Source: Streptomyces sp. V4I2 (lineage in GTDB: Bacteria; Actinomycetota; Actinomycetes; Streptomycetales; Streptomycetaceae). From it: 64,000 bases of DNA. The stretch's first letter is position 1; every line of letters begins with the position of its first letter. Below are positions 1 through 8,542 of this stretch, in pieces. The position numbers and the translations under genes were made by a program. The stretch covers positions 8,928,001 to 8,992,000 of the forward strand of contig NZ_JAUSZM010000003.1 of the NCBI RefSeq assembly GCF_030817655.1. Reading direction: 5' to 3'. Below the pieces are notes generated by a model. That model worked only from the letters and a program-made list of their open reading frames with translations. It made no database searches and was not told where the DNA came from.

Positions 1-2
1 CG

Positions 3-188
3 GAGCTGGCCGACGCGCTGAAGACGGTGTGGGAGACGGACCCGCAGCAGTTCTACGAGCACGGCTACCAGGAGCTCGTGAACCGCGGCTTCCGGATCGA
101 CGTGGCGCCGATCGGCGACGTCAAGTGGGTCGAGATCGACAACCACGACGATCTCGCCCGTGGACGGGAGATCGCGTGCCTCTACTGA
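3..188 (+). CDS. Sugar/choline-phosphate nucleotidyltransferase, C-terminal part
   Basis: Only the last 61 codons are inside the window, and the frame is open to the left edge. The tail, with a GFRIDVAPIGDVKWVEID segment followed by DDLARGREI, resembles the C-terminus of NTP_transferase-family enzymes of the phosphocholine cytidylyltransferase type, where the final Asp-rich part closes over the metal and sugar phosphate. It overlaps the next gene by 13 nt and so is translationally coupled to it. By context it would activate a small phosphorylated alcohol with a nucleotide for the CDP-alcohol transferase two genes on. The substrate is not visible. Confidence 0.7.
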   Translation, partial: ELADALKTVWETDPQQFYEHGYQELVNRGFRIDVAPIGDVKWVEIDNHDDLARGREIACLY

Positions 189-1237
189 CCCGGCTCATCC
201 CCTCGCCGGTCGTCGTGGACATCCGCCCGGGTGCCCTGGACGACCTGGTCGGGGTCCTCGCCGACGAGCGCATCTCGCACTCCGGCCGGCTCGCCATCGC
301 CGTCAGCGGCGGCTCCGGCGCCAAGCTGCGTGAGCGCCTCGCCCCCTCGCTGCCCGGCGCGACCTGGTACGAGGTCGGCGGCGGCACCCTCGACGACGCG
401 GTCCGGCTGGCCGGCGACATAAAGGCCGGCCACTACGACGCGGTCGTGGGCCTCGGCGGCGGCAAGATCATCGACTGCGCCAAGTTCGCCGCGGCACGCG
501 TCGGCCTCCCGCTGGTCGCCGTACCGACGAACCTCGCGCACGACGGCCTGTGCTCGCCGGTCGCCACCCTCGACAACGACGCGGGCCGCGGCTCCTACGG
601 CGTCCCGAACCCGATCGCGGTCGTCATCGACCTCGACGTCATCCGCGAGGCCCCGGTCCGCTTCGTACGCGCTGGAATCGGCGACGCCGTCTCCAACATC
701 TCCGCGATCGCCGACTGGGAGCTCGCCAACCGCGTCAAGGGCGAGAAGATCGACGGCCTTGCCGCCGCGATCGCCCGGCAGGCCGGCGAGGCGGTCCTCA
801 GGCACCCGGGCGGCATCGGGGACACCGACTTCCTCCAGGTGCTCGCCGAGGCGCTGGTCCTCAGCGGTATCGCGATGTCGGTGTCCGGCGACTCCCGCCC
901 CTCCTCCGGGGCATGCCACGAGATCAACCACGCCTTCGACCTGCTCTTCCCCAAGCGGGCGGCCGCCCACGGAGAGCAGTGCGGACTGGGCGCCGCCTTC
1001 GCGATGTACCTGCGCGGAGCCCACGAGGAGTCGGCCTACATGGCCGAGGTGCTGCGTCGGCACGGGCTTCCGGTGCTCCCGGAGGAGATCGGCTTCACGG
1101 TGGACGAGTTCGTCCGGGTCGTGGAGTTCGCTCCGGAGACCAGGCCCGGCCGCTACACGATCCTCGAACACCTCGACCTCAAGACCGAACAGATCAAGGA
1201 CATCTACGCCGACTATGTCAAGGCCATCGGTAGCTGA
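176..1237 (+). CDS. Iron-containing alcohol dehydrogenase family, glycerol-1-phosphate dehydrogenase-like
   Basis: 353 codons from a GTG inside the end of the upstream gene. The dinucleotide-binding GLGGGKIID segment and the AHDG...SP segment are hallmarks of the sn-glycerol-1-phosphate dehydrogenase branch (archaeal G1PDH, Bacillus AraM). Likely metal ligands are the Asp in AGIGDA, the His in CHEINHAFD and the His in AAHGEQCG. The family reduces dihydroxyacetone phosphate to glycerol-1-phosphate with NAD(P)H. With a nucleotidyltransferase before it and a CDP-alcohol phosphotransferase after it, it probably supplies the polyol phosphate for a surface polymer or lipid. It could instead act on another ketose phosphate. 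Confidence 0.8.
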   Translation: MPLLTRLIPSPVVVDIRPGALDDLVGVLADERISHSGRLAIAVSGGSGAKLRERLAPSLPGATWYEVGGGTLDDAVRLAGDIKAGHYDAVVGLGGGKIIDCAKFAAARVGLPLVAVPTNLAHDGLCSPVATLDNDAGRGSYGVPNPIAVVIDLDVIREAPVRFVRAGIGDAVSNISAIADWELANRVKGEKIDGLAAAIARQAGEAVLRHPGGIGDTDFLQVLAEALVLSGIAMSVSGDSRPSSGACHEINHAFDLLFPKRAAAHGEQCGLGAAFAMYLRGAHEESAYMAEVLRRHGLPVLPEEIGFTVDEFVRVVEFAPETRPGRYTILEHLDLKTEQIKDIYADYVKAIGS

Positions 1238-1994
1238 ACTCCGGCCGGTCGTCCACCCCGCGGGGGTGAAGGACCGGCGCAGCGGTGAGCACTGGATGGG
1301 GCGCCTCTACATGCGCGAGGTGTCCCTGCGGGTCGACCGCTACCTGGTCAACACCAGGGTCACGCCCAACCAGCTCACGTACCTGATGACCGTCTTCGGC
1401 GTCCTGGCGGCCCCGGCACTCCTGGTGCCGGGGATCCCGGGCGCCGTGCTCGGCGTGGTGTGCGTCCAGCTGTACCTGCTGCTGGACTGCGTCGACGGCG
1501 AGATCGCCCGCTGGAAGCAGCAGTTCTCGCTCGGCGGGGTCTACCTGGACCGGGTCGGCGCCTACCTGACCGACGCGGCCGTGCTCGTCGGCTTCGGCCT
1601 GCGCGCCGCCGACCTGTGGGGCAGCGGGCGCATCGACTGGCTGTGGGCCTTCCTCGGCACGCTCGCCGCGCTCGGCGCGATCCTGATCAAGGCCGAGACC
1701 GACCTCGTCGGCGTCGCCCGCCACCAGGGCGGCCTGCCACCGGTCAAGGAGTCGGCCGCCGAGCCGCGCTCGTCCGGCATGGCGCTGGCCCGCAGGGCCG
1801 CCGCGGCACTGAAGTTCCACCGCCTGGTGCTCGGCATCGAGGCGTCCCTGCTGATCCTGGTCCTGGCGGTCCTGGACACGGTGCGGGACGACCTGTTCTT
1901 CTCCCGCCTCGGCGTCGCGGTCCTGGCCGGCATCGCGCTCCTGCAGACCCTGCTGCACCTCGTGTCCATCCTCGCGTCGAGCAGGCTGCGATGA
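1215..1994 (+). CDS. CDP-alcohol phosphatidyltransferase family integral membrane protein
   Basis: 259 codons from an ATG 23 nt inside the dehydrogenase gene. The family transfers an alcohol phosphate from a CDP-alcohol to a membrane acceptor. The signature D-x2-DG-x2-AR-x8-G-x3-D is clear in the DCVDGEIAR...GGVYLD segment. The last Asp of the classical motif, thought to be the general base, is Ala here (DRVGA), with an Asp four residues later. Several hydrophobic helices follow. It probably joins the product of the first two genes to a lipid or glycan. Confidence 0.85.
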   Translation: MSRPSVAELRPVVHPAGVKDRRSGEHWMGRLYMREVSLRVDRYLVNTRVTPNQLTYLMTVFGVLAAPALLVPGIPGAVLGVVCVQLYLLLDCVDGEIARWKQQFSLGGVYLDRVGAYLTDAAVLVGFGLRAADLWGSGRIDWLWAFLGTLAALGAILIKAETDLVGVARHQGGLPPVKESAAEPRSSGMALARRAAAALKFHRLVLGIEASLLILVLAVLDTVRDDLFFSRLGVAVLAGIALLQTLLHLVSILASSRLR

Positions 1995-2872
1995 GTGGCA
2001 TGAAGGTCGGCGCGGTCATCATCACCATGGGCAACCGCCCCGACGAACTGCGTGCCCTGCTCGACTCGGTCGCCAAGCAGGACGGCGACCGCGTCGAGGC
2101 GGTCGTCGTCGGCAACGGCTCGCCCGTCCCGGACGTCCCCGAAGGCGTCCGCACCATCGAACTGCCGGAGAACCTCGGCATCCCCGGCGGCCGCAACGTC
2201 GGCATCGAGGCCTTCGGCCCCAGCGGCCGCGACGTCGACATACTGCTGTTCCTCGACGACGACGGCCTCCTCGCCGGCCACGACACCGCCGAGCTGTGCC
2301 GCCGGGCCTTCGAGGCCGACCCCGAACTCGGCATCATCAGCTTCCGCATCGCCGACCCCGAGACCGGGATCACCCAGCGCCGCCACGTCCCGCGGCTGCG
2401 CGCCTCCGACCCGATGCGCTCCTCCCGGGTCACCACCTTCCTCGGCGGCGCCAACGCCGTACGCACCCAAGTTCTCGCGGAAGTCGGCGGTCTCCCGGAC
2501 GAATTCTTCTACGCACACGAGGAAACCGACCTGGCATGGCGGGCCCTCGACGCGGGCTGGATGATCGACTACCGGTCCGACATGGTGCTGTACCACCCCA
2601 CCACCGCGCCCTCCCGGCACGCGGTCTACCACCGCATGGTCGCCCGCAACCGGGTCTGGCTCGCCCGCCGCAACCTGCCCAGGCTCCTGATCCCGGTCTA
2701 CCTGGGTGTCTGGCTGCTGCTCACCCTGCTGCGCCGTCCCTCGCGCTCCGCCCTGAAGGCGTGGTTCGGCGGATTCCGGGAAGGCTGGACGATGCCCTGC
2801 GGACCGCGCCGGCCCATGAAGTGGCGTACGGTGTGGCGGCTGACTCGGCTGGGCCGGCCCCCTGTCATCTGA
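1991..2872 (+). CDS. Glycosyltransferase family 2
   Basis: 293 codons, overlapping the previous stop as ATGA. The N-terminal GT-A fold begins with VGAVIITMGNRP. A DDD metal-binding motif lies in LLFLDDDG, followed by FLGGANAVR and an acceptor-site HEETDLAWR motif (ED-type catalytic acid), as in rhamnosyl- and galactofuranosyl-transferase-like GT2 enzymes. A C-terminal hydrophobic stretch (LLIPVYLGVWLLLTLL) suggests membrane association. Its coupling to a CDP-alcohol transferase and an ABC exporter implies that it adds a sugar to the exported surface molecule. Donor and acceptor cannot be read from sequence. Confidence 0.85.
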   Translation: MSGMKVGAVIITMGNRPDELRALLDSVAKQDGDRVEAVVVGNGSPVPDVPEGVRTIELPENLGIPGGRNVGIEAFGPSGRDVDILLFLDDDGLLAGHDTAELCRRAFEADPELGIISFRIADPETGITQRRHVPRLRASDPMRSSRVTTFLGGANAVRTQVLAEVGGLPDEFFYAHEETDLAWRALDAGWMIDYRSDMVLYHPTTAPSRHAVYHRMVARNRVWLARRNLPRLLIPVYLGVWLLLTLLRRPSRSALKAWFGGFREGWTMPCGPRRPMKWRTVWRLTRLGRPPVI

Positions 2873-2968
2873 CAAGCTCGTTCCTGAGTGCACCGGGGCC
2901 GTACCGAGGTTCCGGGCTCATGCCATGCCCGCACAGGCTGCGCATCCCGAAGACGAAAGTTTCCACTA

Positions 2969-3898
2969 GTGAGTGAGACAACGCACGACGGCTCGGTCGC
3001 GGTGAGCGCGCCCGTACCGCCCGACGAGGGCCTGACGGCGGCACGGCTCGCCGAGAAGTACGGGCTGACCGTGAGCGGCGCCCGCCCCTCCCTCGTCGAG
3101 TACGTCCGCCAGCTCTGGGACCGGCGTCACTTCATCCTCGCCTTCTCCCGGGCGAAGCTGACCGCCCAGTACAGCCAGGCGAAGCTGGGCCAGCTGTGGC
3201 AGGTGGTCACGCCGCTGCTGAACGCGGCCGTGTACTTCTTCATCTTCGGCGTGATCCTCGAGGCCGACCGCGGCATGTCCCGCGAGGTGTACATCCCGTT
3301 CCTGGTCACCGGCGTCTTCGTGTTCACCTTCACGCAGAGCTCGGTGATGGCGGGCGTCCGCGCGATCTCCGGAAACCTCGGCCTGGTCCGCGCCCTGCAC
3401 TTCCCACGCGCCTCGCTGCCGGTCTCCTTCGCGCTCCAGCAGCTCCAGCAGCTGCTGGCCTCGATGATCGTGCTGTTCGCGGTCACGGCCGCCTTCGGCA
3501 GCTACCCCGACCTGTCCTGGGCGCTGATCGTCCCGGTCCTGGTCCTGCAGTTCGCCTTCAACACCGGCCTCGCCCTGATCATGGCCCGGGCGGGCTCGAA
3601 GACCCCGGACCTCGCACAGCTCATGCCGTTCGTGATGCGTACGTGGATGTACGCGTCCGGCGTGATGTTCTCCATCCCGATCATGCTGGAGGACAAGCCG
3701 GCCTGGATGGCGTCCGTCCTGCAGTGGAACCCGGCCGCCATCTACATGGACCTGATGCGCTTCGCGCTGATCGACGGCTACGGCTCCGAGAACCTGCCCG
3801 ACCACGTCTGGGCGGCCGCGGGCGGCTGGGCGCTGCTCGTGGCGGTCGGCGGTTTCGTGTACTTCTGGAAGGCGGAGGAGAGGTACGGCCGTGGCTGA
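2969..3898 (+). CDS. ABC-2 type polysaccharide/teichoic-acid export permease (Wzm/TagG-like)
   Basis: 309 codons from GTG, with a weak GAAAG ribosome site 12 nt upstream. A soluble N-terminus of about 60 residues precedes six predicted membrane segments of the ABC-2 permease type. The stretch FSRAKLTAQYSQAKLGQLWQ before the first segment is the usual amphipathic entry helix of Wzm/TagG proteins. It overlaps the ATPase gene by 8 nt, so the two subunits are coupled. It probably moves the lipid-linked product of the preceding genes across the membrane. Confidence 0.88.
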   Translation: MSETTHDGSVAVSAPVPPDEGLTAARLAEKYGLTVSGARPSLVEYVRQLWDRRHFILAFSRAKLTAQYSQAKLGQLWQVVTPLLNAAVYFFIFGVILEADRGMSREVYIPFLVTGVFVFTFTQSSVMAGVRAISGNLGLVRALHFPRASLPVSFALQQLQQLLASMIVLFAVTAAFGSYPDLSWALIVPVLVLQFAFNTGLALIMARAGSKTPDLAQLMPFVMRTWMYASGVMFSIPIMLEDKPAWMASVLQWNPAAIYMDLMRFALIDGYGSENLPDHVWAAAGGWALLVAVGGFVYFWKAEERYGRG

Positions 3899-4670
3899 TC
3901 ACACCTTCGAGGAGCGGATCCCCACCGTCATCGCGGACGAGCTGCACATCGTCTACCGCGTCAACGGCGCCAAGGCCGGCAAGGGCAGCGCGACCGCGGC
4001 CCTCAGCCGCATACTCAAGCGAGGCGAGGAACGCGGGGTGCGCAAGGTGCACGCCGTCAAGGGCGTCTCCTTCGTCGCCTACCGGGGCGAGGCCATCGGC
4101 CTGATCGGCTCGAACGGCTCCGGCAAGTCGACCCTGCTGCGCGCCATCGCCGGTCTCCTCCCCGCGGAGAAGGGCAAGGTCTACACCGACGGCCAGCCTT
4201 CCCTGCTCGGCGTCAACGCGGCCCTCATGAACGACCTCACCGGCGAGCGGAACGTCATATTGGGCGGGCTCGCCATGGGAATGACCCGGGAGCAGATCAA
4301 GGAGCGCTACGAGGAGATCGTCGAGTTCTCCGGCATCAACGAGAAGGGCGACTTCATCACCCTCCCGATGCGCACCTACTCCTCCGGTATGGCCGCCCGC
4401 CTGCGGTTCTCCATCGCCGCCGCCAAGGACCACGACGTCCTGATGATCGACGAGGCCCTGGCCACCGGCGACCGCAAGTTCCAGAAGCGCTCCGAGGAGC
4501 GGATCCGGGAGCTGCGAACGGAGGCCGGCACGGTGTTTCTCGTCAGCCACAACAACAAGTCGATCCGTGACACCTGCAACCGCGTCCTGTGGCTGGAACG
4601 CGGCGAGCTGCGTATGGACGGCCCGACCGACGAGGTCCTCAAGGAGTACGAGAAGTTCACGGGCAAGTAG
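3891..4670 (+). CDS. ABC exporter ATP-binding protein (Wzt/TagH-like)
   Basis: 259 codons from GTG. Walker A GSNGSGKS is at residues 73-80, the signature YSSGMAARL follows, and Walker B is in DVLMIDEALATGD, typical of polysaccharide and teichoic-acid exporters. The N-terminal 60 residues form the extra lead-in seen in TagH/Wzt proteins. There is no C-terminal carbohydrate-binding domain, so substrate choice would rest with the permease. It is the last gene of the operon, 42 nt before a strong hairpin. Confidence 0.9.
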   Translation: MADHTFEERIPTVIADELHIVYRVNGAKAGKGSATAALSRILKRGEERGVRKVHAVKGVSFVAYRGEAIGLIGSNGSGKSTLLRAIAGLLPAEKGKVYTDGQPSLLGVNAALMNDLTGERNVILGGLAMGMTREQIKERYEEIVEFSGINEKGDFITLPMRTYSSGMAARLRFSIAAAKDHDVLMIDEALATGDRKFQKRSEERIRELRTEAGTVFLVSHNNKSIRDTCNRVLWLERGELRMDGPTDEVLKEYEKFTGK

Positions 4671-4712
4671 TCCACCCGGACCCGGGCGAAAGAGCCCACC
4701 CCGCTTCCCAGG

Positions 4713-4739
4713 GCCCCGCCGGAACTGCTCCGGCGGGGC
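4713..4739 (+). terminator. Factor-independent type hairpin ending the exporter operon
   Basis: A perfect 11-bp stem (GCCCCGCCGGA paired with TCCGGCGGGGC) has a 5-nt ACTGC loop. It lies 42 nt after the ABC ATPase stop. The U-tract is absent, as is usual in high-GC actinomycetes. It separates the exporter operon from the hopanoid operon. Confidence 0.75.
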
Positions 4740-4841
4740 TCCGCGTCTGCAAAGGAAACGTCAACTTCGGCCCGCCTCAGGAATCTTGAGGCCAATTGGT
4801 GTGTTCTTGTGATGCGCAGGACACCCCGGAGATCCTTGGCG

Positions 4842-4853
4842 CGTTGTACAACG
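4842..4853. promoter_or_regulatory. Perfect 12-bp palindrome in the hopanoid operon leader region
   Basis: CGTTGTACAACG is self-complementary without a spacer. It sits about 200 nt upstream of hpnC, in the only sizeable gap before the operon. An operator for a dimeric repressor is plausible, but no regulator can be assigned. The rest of the 4740-4995 gap holds no recognisable gene. Confidence 0.35.
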
Positions 4854-4995
4854 TAAGCTGGGGCCGTCCCGAATCGCGGCAAGTGGGGCGATAATGCGCG
4901 ACATCCGCTGCCGAGGCGGCCGCGCGGACGGCCGGGCGGCGTGTCCGAAATAGTGGGTATTGGGTCGGCGGTGTAGAACGGGAGATGTGACGGCA

Positions 4996-5061
4996 ATGGC
5001 TACGGAAACTCCCCAGCTCCACGCAGCACGTGCCGTCCCCGGCGCGGGCAGCCGACGGTGA
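4996..5061 (+). CDS. Possible 21-codon leader ORF upstream of hpnC
   Basis: An ATG with a GGGAG site 11 nt upstream opens a 21-codon frame (MATETPQLHAARAVPGAGSRR) whose TGA overlaps the GTG of hpnC as GTGA. hpnC itself has no convincing ribosome site, so translation of this ORF could deliver ribosomes to it. No homology is recognised. It could equally be chance. Confidence 0.4.
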   Translation: MATETPQLHAARAVPGAGSRR

Positions 5062-5969
5062 CGGGAACCGGCACGACGCGCCCCGGCCGAACGGAGCGCG
5101 GCACGCTCGACAAGGCCGCGGCGGAGAACTTCCCCGTGGCCCCCTTCTTCCTGCCCAGGGGCTGGCGCGCCGACCTCATGGCCGTCTACGGCTTTGCCCG
5201 CCTCGTCGACGACATCGGCGACGGCGACCTCGCCCCCGGCGGCGCCGACGCCCGTCTGCTCGGCGTGCCGCCCGCGGACGCCGAGAACCGCCTGGTGATG
5301 CTGGACGCCTTCGAGGCCGACCTCCACCGGGTCTTCGACACGGCCGGCTCAGGGCCACGCCACCCGCTGCTGCGCCGCCTGCAGCCGACCGTCCGCCGCC
5401 GCGCGCTGACCCCCGAGCCCTTCCTCGGCCTGATCGCCGCCAACCGCCAGGACCAGTTCGTCACGCGCTACGAGACCTACGACGACCTGCTCGCCTACTG
5501 CGAGCTGTCCGCCAATCCCGTCGGCCGTCTCGTCCTCGCCGTCACCGGCACCTCGACCCCGGAGCGGATCCGTCATTCCGACGCGATCTGCACGGCCCTG
5601 CAGATCGTCGAACACCTCCAGGACGTCGCCGAGGACCTCGGCCGCGACCGCATCTACCTGCCCGCCGCGGATATGAAGCGTTTTCACGTCCAGGAGGCGG
5701 ATCTCGCCACGAAAATCGGGGGCGCATCAGTGCGCGCACTGGTTGCATACGAAGCGCAACGCGCCCGCGATCTCCTGAATGAAGGCGCCCCCCTGGTGGG
5801 TAGCGTCCACGGCAGGCTGAAGCTGCTGCTCGCAGGGTTCGTGGCGGGGGGAAGAGCGGCGATCCACGCGATCGCCGCCGCCGAATACGACGTACTTCCC
5901 GGCCCGCCCAAGCCCGGCAAGCTCCGGTTGCTGCGCGAGGTGGGCGTGACTCTGCGAGGAAAGGGGTGA
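5058..5969 (+). CDS. hpnC: Squalene synthase HpnC (hydroxysqualene synthase)
   Basis: 303 codons from GTG. It is a member of the squalene/phytoene synthase family with Asp-rich motif DDIGD at residues 51-55 and second motif DVAED at 189-193. In the HpnCDE route, HpnC converts presqualene diphosphate made by HpnD to hydroxysqualene. It heads the hopanoid operon and overlaps hpnD by 4 nt (GTGA). Assignment as HpnC rather than HpnD rests on its first place in the operon and the shorter, more divergent sequence. Confidence 0.9.
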   Translation: MTGTGTTRPGRTERGTLDKAAAENFPVAPFFLPRGWRADLMAVYGFARLVDDIGDGDLAPGGADARLLGVPPADAENRLVMLDAFEADLHRVFDTAGSGPRHPLLRRLQPTVRRRALTPEPFLGLIAANRQDQFVTRYETYDDLLAYCELSANPVGRLVLAVTGTSTPERIRHSDAICTALQIVEHLQDVAEDLGRDRIYLPAADMKRFHVQEADLATKIGGASVRALVAYEAQRARDLLNEGAPLVGSVHGRLKLLLAGFVAGGRAAIHAIAAAEYDVLPGPPKPGKLRLLREVGVTLRGKG

Positions 5970-6916
5970 TCCGGACCGTGGAGTCGGAACAGGACGTGTC
6001 CGCACCGGTACTCGCCGCCTACAGCTACTGCGAGGCCGTCACCGGACAGCAGGCCCGTAACTTCGCGTACGGCATCAGACTGCTGCCGACGCCCAAGCGG
6101 CGCGCGATGTCGGCGCTGTACGCCTTCTCCCGGCGCGTCGACGACATCGGCGACGGCGCGCTGGCCGGCGACATCAAGAGCACGAGACTCGAGGACACCC
6201 GGGCGATGCTGGCCCGGGTGCGCGACGGCGCGGTCGCCGAGGACGACACGGACCCGGTCGCCGTCGCCCTCGCCCACGCCGCCGAGACCTTTCCGATCCC
6301 GCTCGGCGGCCTGGACGAACTCATCGACGGCGTGCTGATGGACGTACGCGGCGAGACCTACGAGACCTGGGACGACCTGAAGGTGTACTGCCGCTGTGTG
6401 GCGGGCGCCATCGGGCGGCTCTCGCTCGGCGTGTTCGGTACGCAGCCGGAAGCGCGCGGCGCCGAGCGCGCGCCGGAGTACGCCGACACGCTCGGGCTCG
6501 CGCTTCAGCTCACCAACATCCTCAGGGACGTCCGTGAGGACGCCGAGGGCGGGCGCACCTATCTGCCCGCCGACGACCTCGCCAAGTTCGGCTGCTCGGC
6601 GGGCTTCAAGGGGCCGAAACCACCGGAGGGCGCCGATTTCGCGGGCCTCGTGCACTTCGAAGTGCGTCGGGCCCGCGCCCTTTTCGCCGAGGGCTACCGG
6701 CTGCTCCCCATGCTCGACCGGCGCAGCGGCGCGTGTGTGGCCGCCATGGCCGGCATCTACCGCCGTCTCCTCGACCGCATCGAGCGCGACCCGGAGGCGG
6801 TGCTGCGCGGCCGGGTCTCGCTGCCCGGACGGGAGAAGGCGTACGTCGCGGTGCGGGGCCTGTCGGGCCTCGACGCCCGGCATGTGACGCGGCGGGCCGT
6901 CAGGAGGCGCGCCTGA
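5966..6916 (+). CDS. hpnD: Presqualene diphosphate synthase HpnD
   Basis: 316 codons from GTG. Asp-rich motifs are DDIGD at residues 59-63 and DVRED near 188-192, with the conserved TYLP segment after the second. The family condenses two farnesyl diphosphates to presqualene diphosphate, the first step of the HpnC/D/E squalene pathway. The TGA overlaps the ATG of the next small ORF as TGATG, continuing the chain of coupled genes. Confidence 0.92.
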   Translation: MIRTVESEQDVSAPVLAAYSYCEAVTGQQARNFAYGIRLLPTPKRRAMSALYAFSRRVDDIGDGALAGDIKSTRLEDTRAMLARVRDGAVAEDDTDPVAVALAHAAETFPIPLGGLDELIDGVLMDVRGETYETWDDLKVYCRCVAGAIGRLSLGVFGTQPEARGAERAPEYADTLGLALQLTNILRDVREDAEGGRTYLPADDLAKFGCSAGFKGPKPPEGADFAGLVHFEVRRARALFAEGYRLLPMLDRRSGACVAAMAGIYRRLLDRIERDPEAVLRGRVSLPGREKAYVAVRGLSGLDARHVTRRAVRRRA

Positions 6917-7056
6917 TGGACAATTCGGTCCAAGGTGATGCCGTCGGCGAAAAGTGGCACGCAACCCTCCGGTGGGGCACGGCGTCCCTGACTGCAACGG
7001 CCTGCCGTGCACGGATCACAGCGCACAGCGGGCGCTCGGGGGAGGGTGCACGATGA
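6916..7056 (+). CDS. Small 46-codon protein between hpnD and hpnE
   Basis: 46 codons starting in the hpnD stop (TGATG) and ending in the hpnE start (ATGA), so it is coupled on both sides. The product is basic, with no membrane segment. It resembles, from memory and unchecked, a short Streptomyces-restricted family (DUF6380). A protein of this size placed exactly between two squalene-pathway genes is unlikely to be chance, but its role is unknown. It might serve only as a coupling spacer. Confidence 0.6.
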   Translation: MDNSVQGDAVGEKWHATLRWGTASLTATACRARITAHSGRSGEGAR

Positions 7057-8480
7057 CCGACGGTACGCAGCCCGGCGCGTCGCTCGCGGACACGCCGGGA
7101 CGGCTCGGGCGGGACGCCGTGGTGATCGGCGGCGGGCTCGCCGGCATCACCGCCGCGCTCGCGCTCGCCGACGCCGGAGTCCGGGTGACCTTGCTCGAAG
7201 GGCGGCCACGGCTGGGTGGGCTCGCCTTCTCCTTCCAGCGCGACGGACTCACCGTCGACAACGGACAGCACGTGTACCTGCGCTGCTGCACCGCCTACCG
7301 CTGGTTCCTCGACCGCATCGAGGGCGCGGCGCTGGCTCCGCTGCAGGATCGTCTCGACGTGCCCGTACTCGACGTGGCGCGGCCCGAGGGGCGGCGGCTG
7401 GGCAGACTGCGGCGCGACGCGCTGCCGGTGCCCCTGCATCTGGGGCGCAGCCTCGCCACGTATCCGCATCTCTCGCTCGCCGAGCGGGCCAGAGTGGGGC
7501 GTGCCGCGCTCGCGCTCAAGGGACTCGACCTCGCCGATCCGAACCTGGACACGCAGGACTTCGGCAGCTGGCTGACCGCGCACGGTCAGTCGGCGCGTGC
7601 CGTCGAGGCCCTGTGGGACCTGGTCGGGGTCGCCACCCTCAACGCGGTCGCGGGCGAGTGCTCGCTCGGGCTCGCCGCGATGGTGTTCAAGACCGGTCTG
7701 CTGTCCGACCCGGGCGCGGCCGACATCGGATGGGCGCGCGTCCCGCTGGGCGACCTGCATGACCGGCTGGCCCGCAAGGCGCTCGACTCCGCGGGCGTGC
7801 GTACCGAGATCCGTACACGCGTCACCTCCATCTCTACTGACGACAACGGGACTTGGAGCGTTCAAGTTCCCGGCGAGACACTCCGCGCGGACGCGGTCGT
7901 CCTCGCCGTCCCGCAGCGCGAGGCCCACGACCTGCTGCCTGCCGGGGCGCTGGACGCCCCCGAACGGCTTCTGGAGATCGGTACCGCGCCGATCCTCAAC
8001 GTCCATGTCGTCTACGACCGCAAGGTGCTCGGCAGGCCGTTCTTCGCGGCCCTCGGCACCCCGGTGCAGTGGGTGTTCGACCGGACCGAGGCGTCGGGGC
8101 TCCACCAGGGCCAGTACCTCGCCCTGTCCCAGTCGGCCGCGCAGGACGAGATCGACGAACCCGTCGCCGCGCTGCGCGAGCGCTACCTTCCCGAGCTGGA
8201 GCGGCTGCTGCCCCGCGCGCGGGGGGCCGAGGTGAAGGATTTCTTCGTGACCAGGGAACGCACGGCGACGTTCGCTCCCACTCCCGGCGTCGGGCGACTG
8301 CGGCCCGGCGCCCGCACCAAGGCATCCGGCCTTTACCTGGCCGGAGCGTGGACCGCCACCGGGTGGCCCGCGACCATGGAGAGTGCGGTCCGCAGTGGTG
8401 TGAGTGCGGCGGACGCCGTGCTCGGCGCCCTGGGCCGGCCCCGCCCCCGTCACCTCTTCGAGTTCGAGGAGGCGGCGTGA
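7053..8480 (+). CDS. hpnE: Hydroxysqualene dehydroxylase HpnE
   Basis: 475 codons from the ATG overlapping the small ORF. The FAD-binding GGGLAG motif is at residues 26-31 and is followed by the ER(G)-type segment LLEGRPRLGGLAFSF. The C-terminal GLYLAGAWTATGWPATMES matches the flavin-binding tail of the phytoene desaturase superfamily. HpnE reduces hydroxysqualene to squalene. It is downstream of hpnC and hpnD, and the next gene begins at or just after its stop. Confidence 0.92.
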   Translation: MTDGTQPGASLADTPGRLGRDAVVIGGGLAGITAALALADAGVRVTLLEGRPRLGGLAFSFQRDGLTVDNGQHVYLRCCTAYRWFLDRIEGAALAPLQDRLDVPVLDVARPEGRRLGRLRRDALPVPLHLGRSLATYPHLSLAERARVGRAALALKGLDLADPNLDTQDFGSWLTAHGQSARAVEALWDLVGVATLNAVAGECSLGLAAMVFKTGLLSDPGAADIGWARVPLGDLHDRLARKALDSAGVRTEIRTRVTSISTDDNGTWSVQVPGETLRADAVVLAVPQREAHDLLPAGALDAPERLLEIGTAPILNVHVVYDRKVLGRPFFAALGTPVQWVFDRTEASGLHQGQYLALSQSAAQDEIDEPVAALRERYLPELERLLPRARGAEVKDFFVTRERTATFAPTPGVGRLRPGARTKASGLYLAGAWTATGWPATMESAVRSGVSAADAVLGALGRPRPRHLFEFEEAA

Positions 8481-8542
8481 CGCTCGATCAGCAGGGCACG
8501 TCAGGCCCCCGCACCTTCGGTACCGCGACAAGAGGAGAGACT

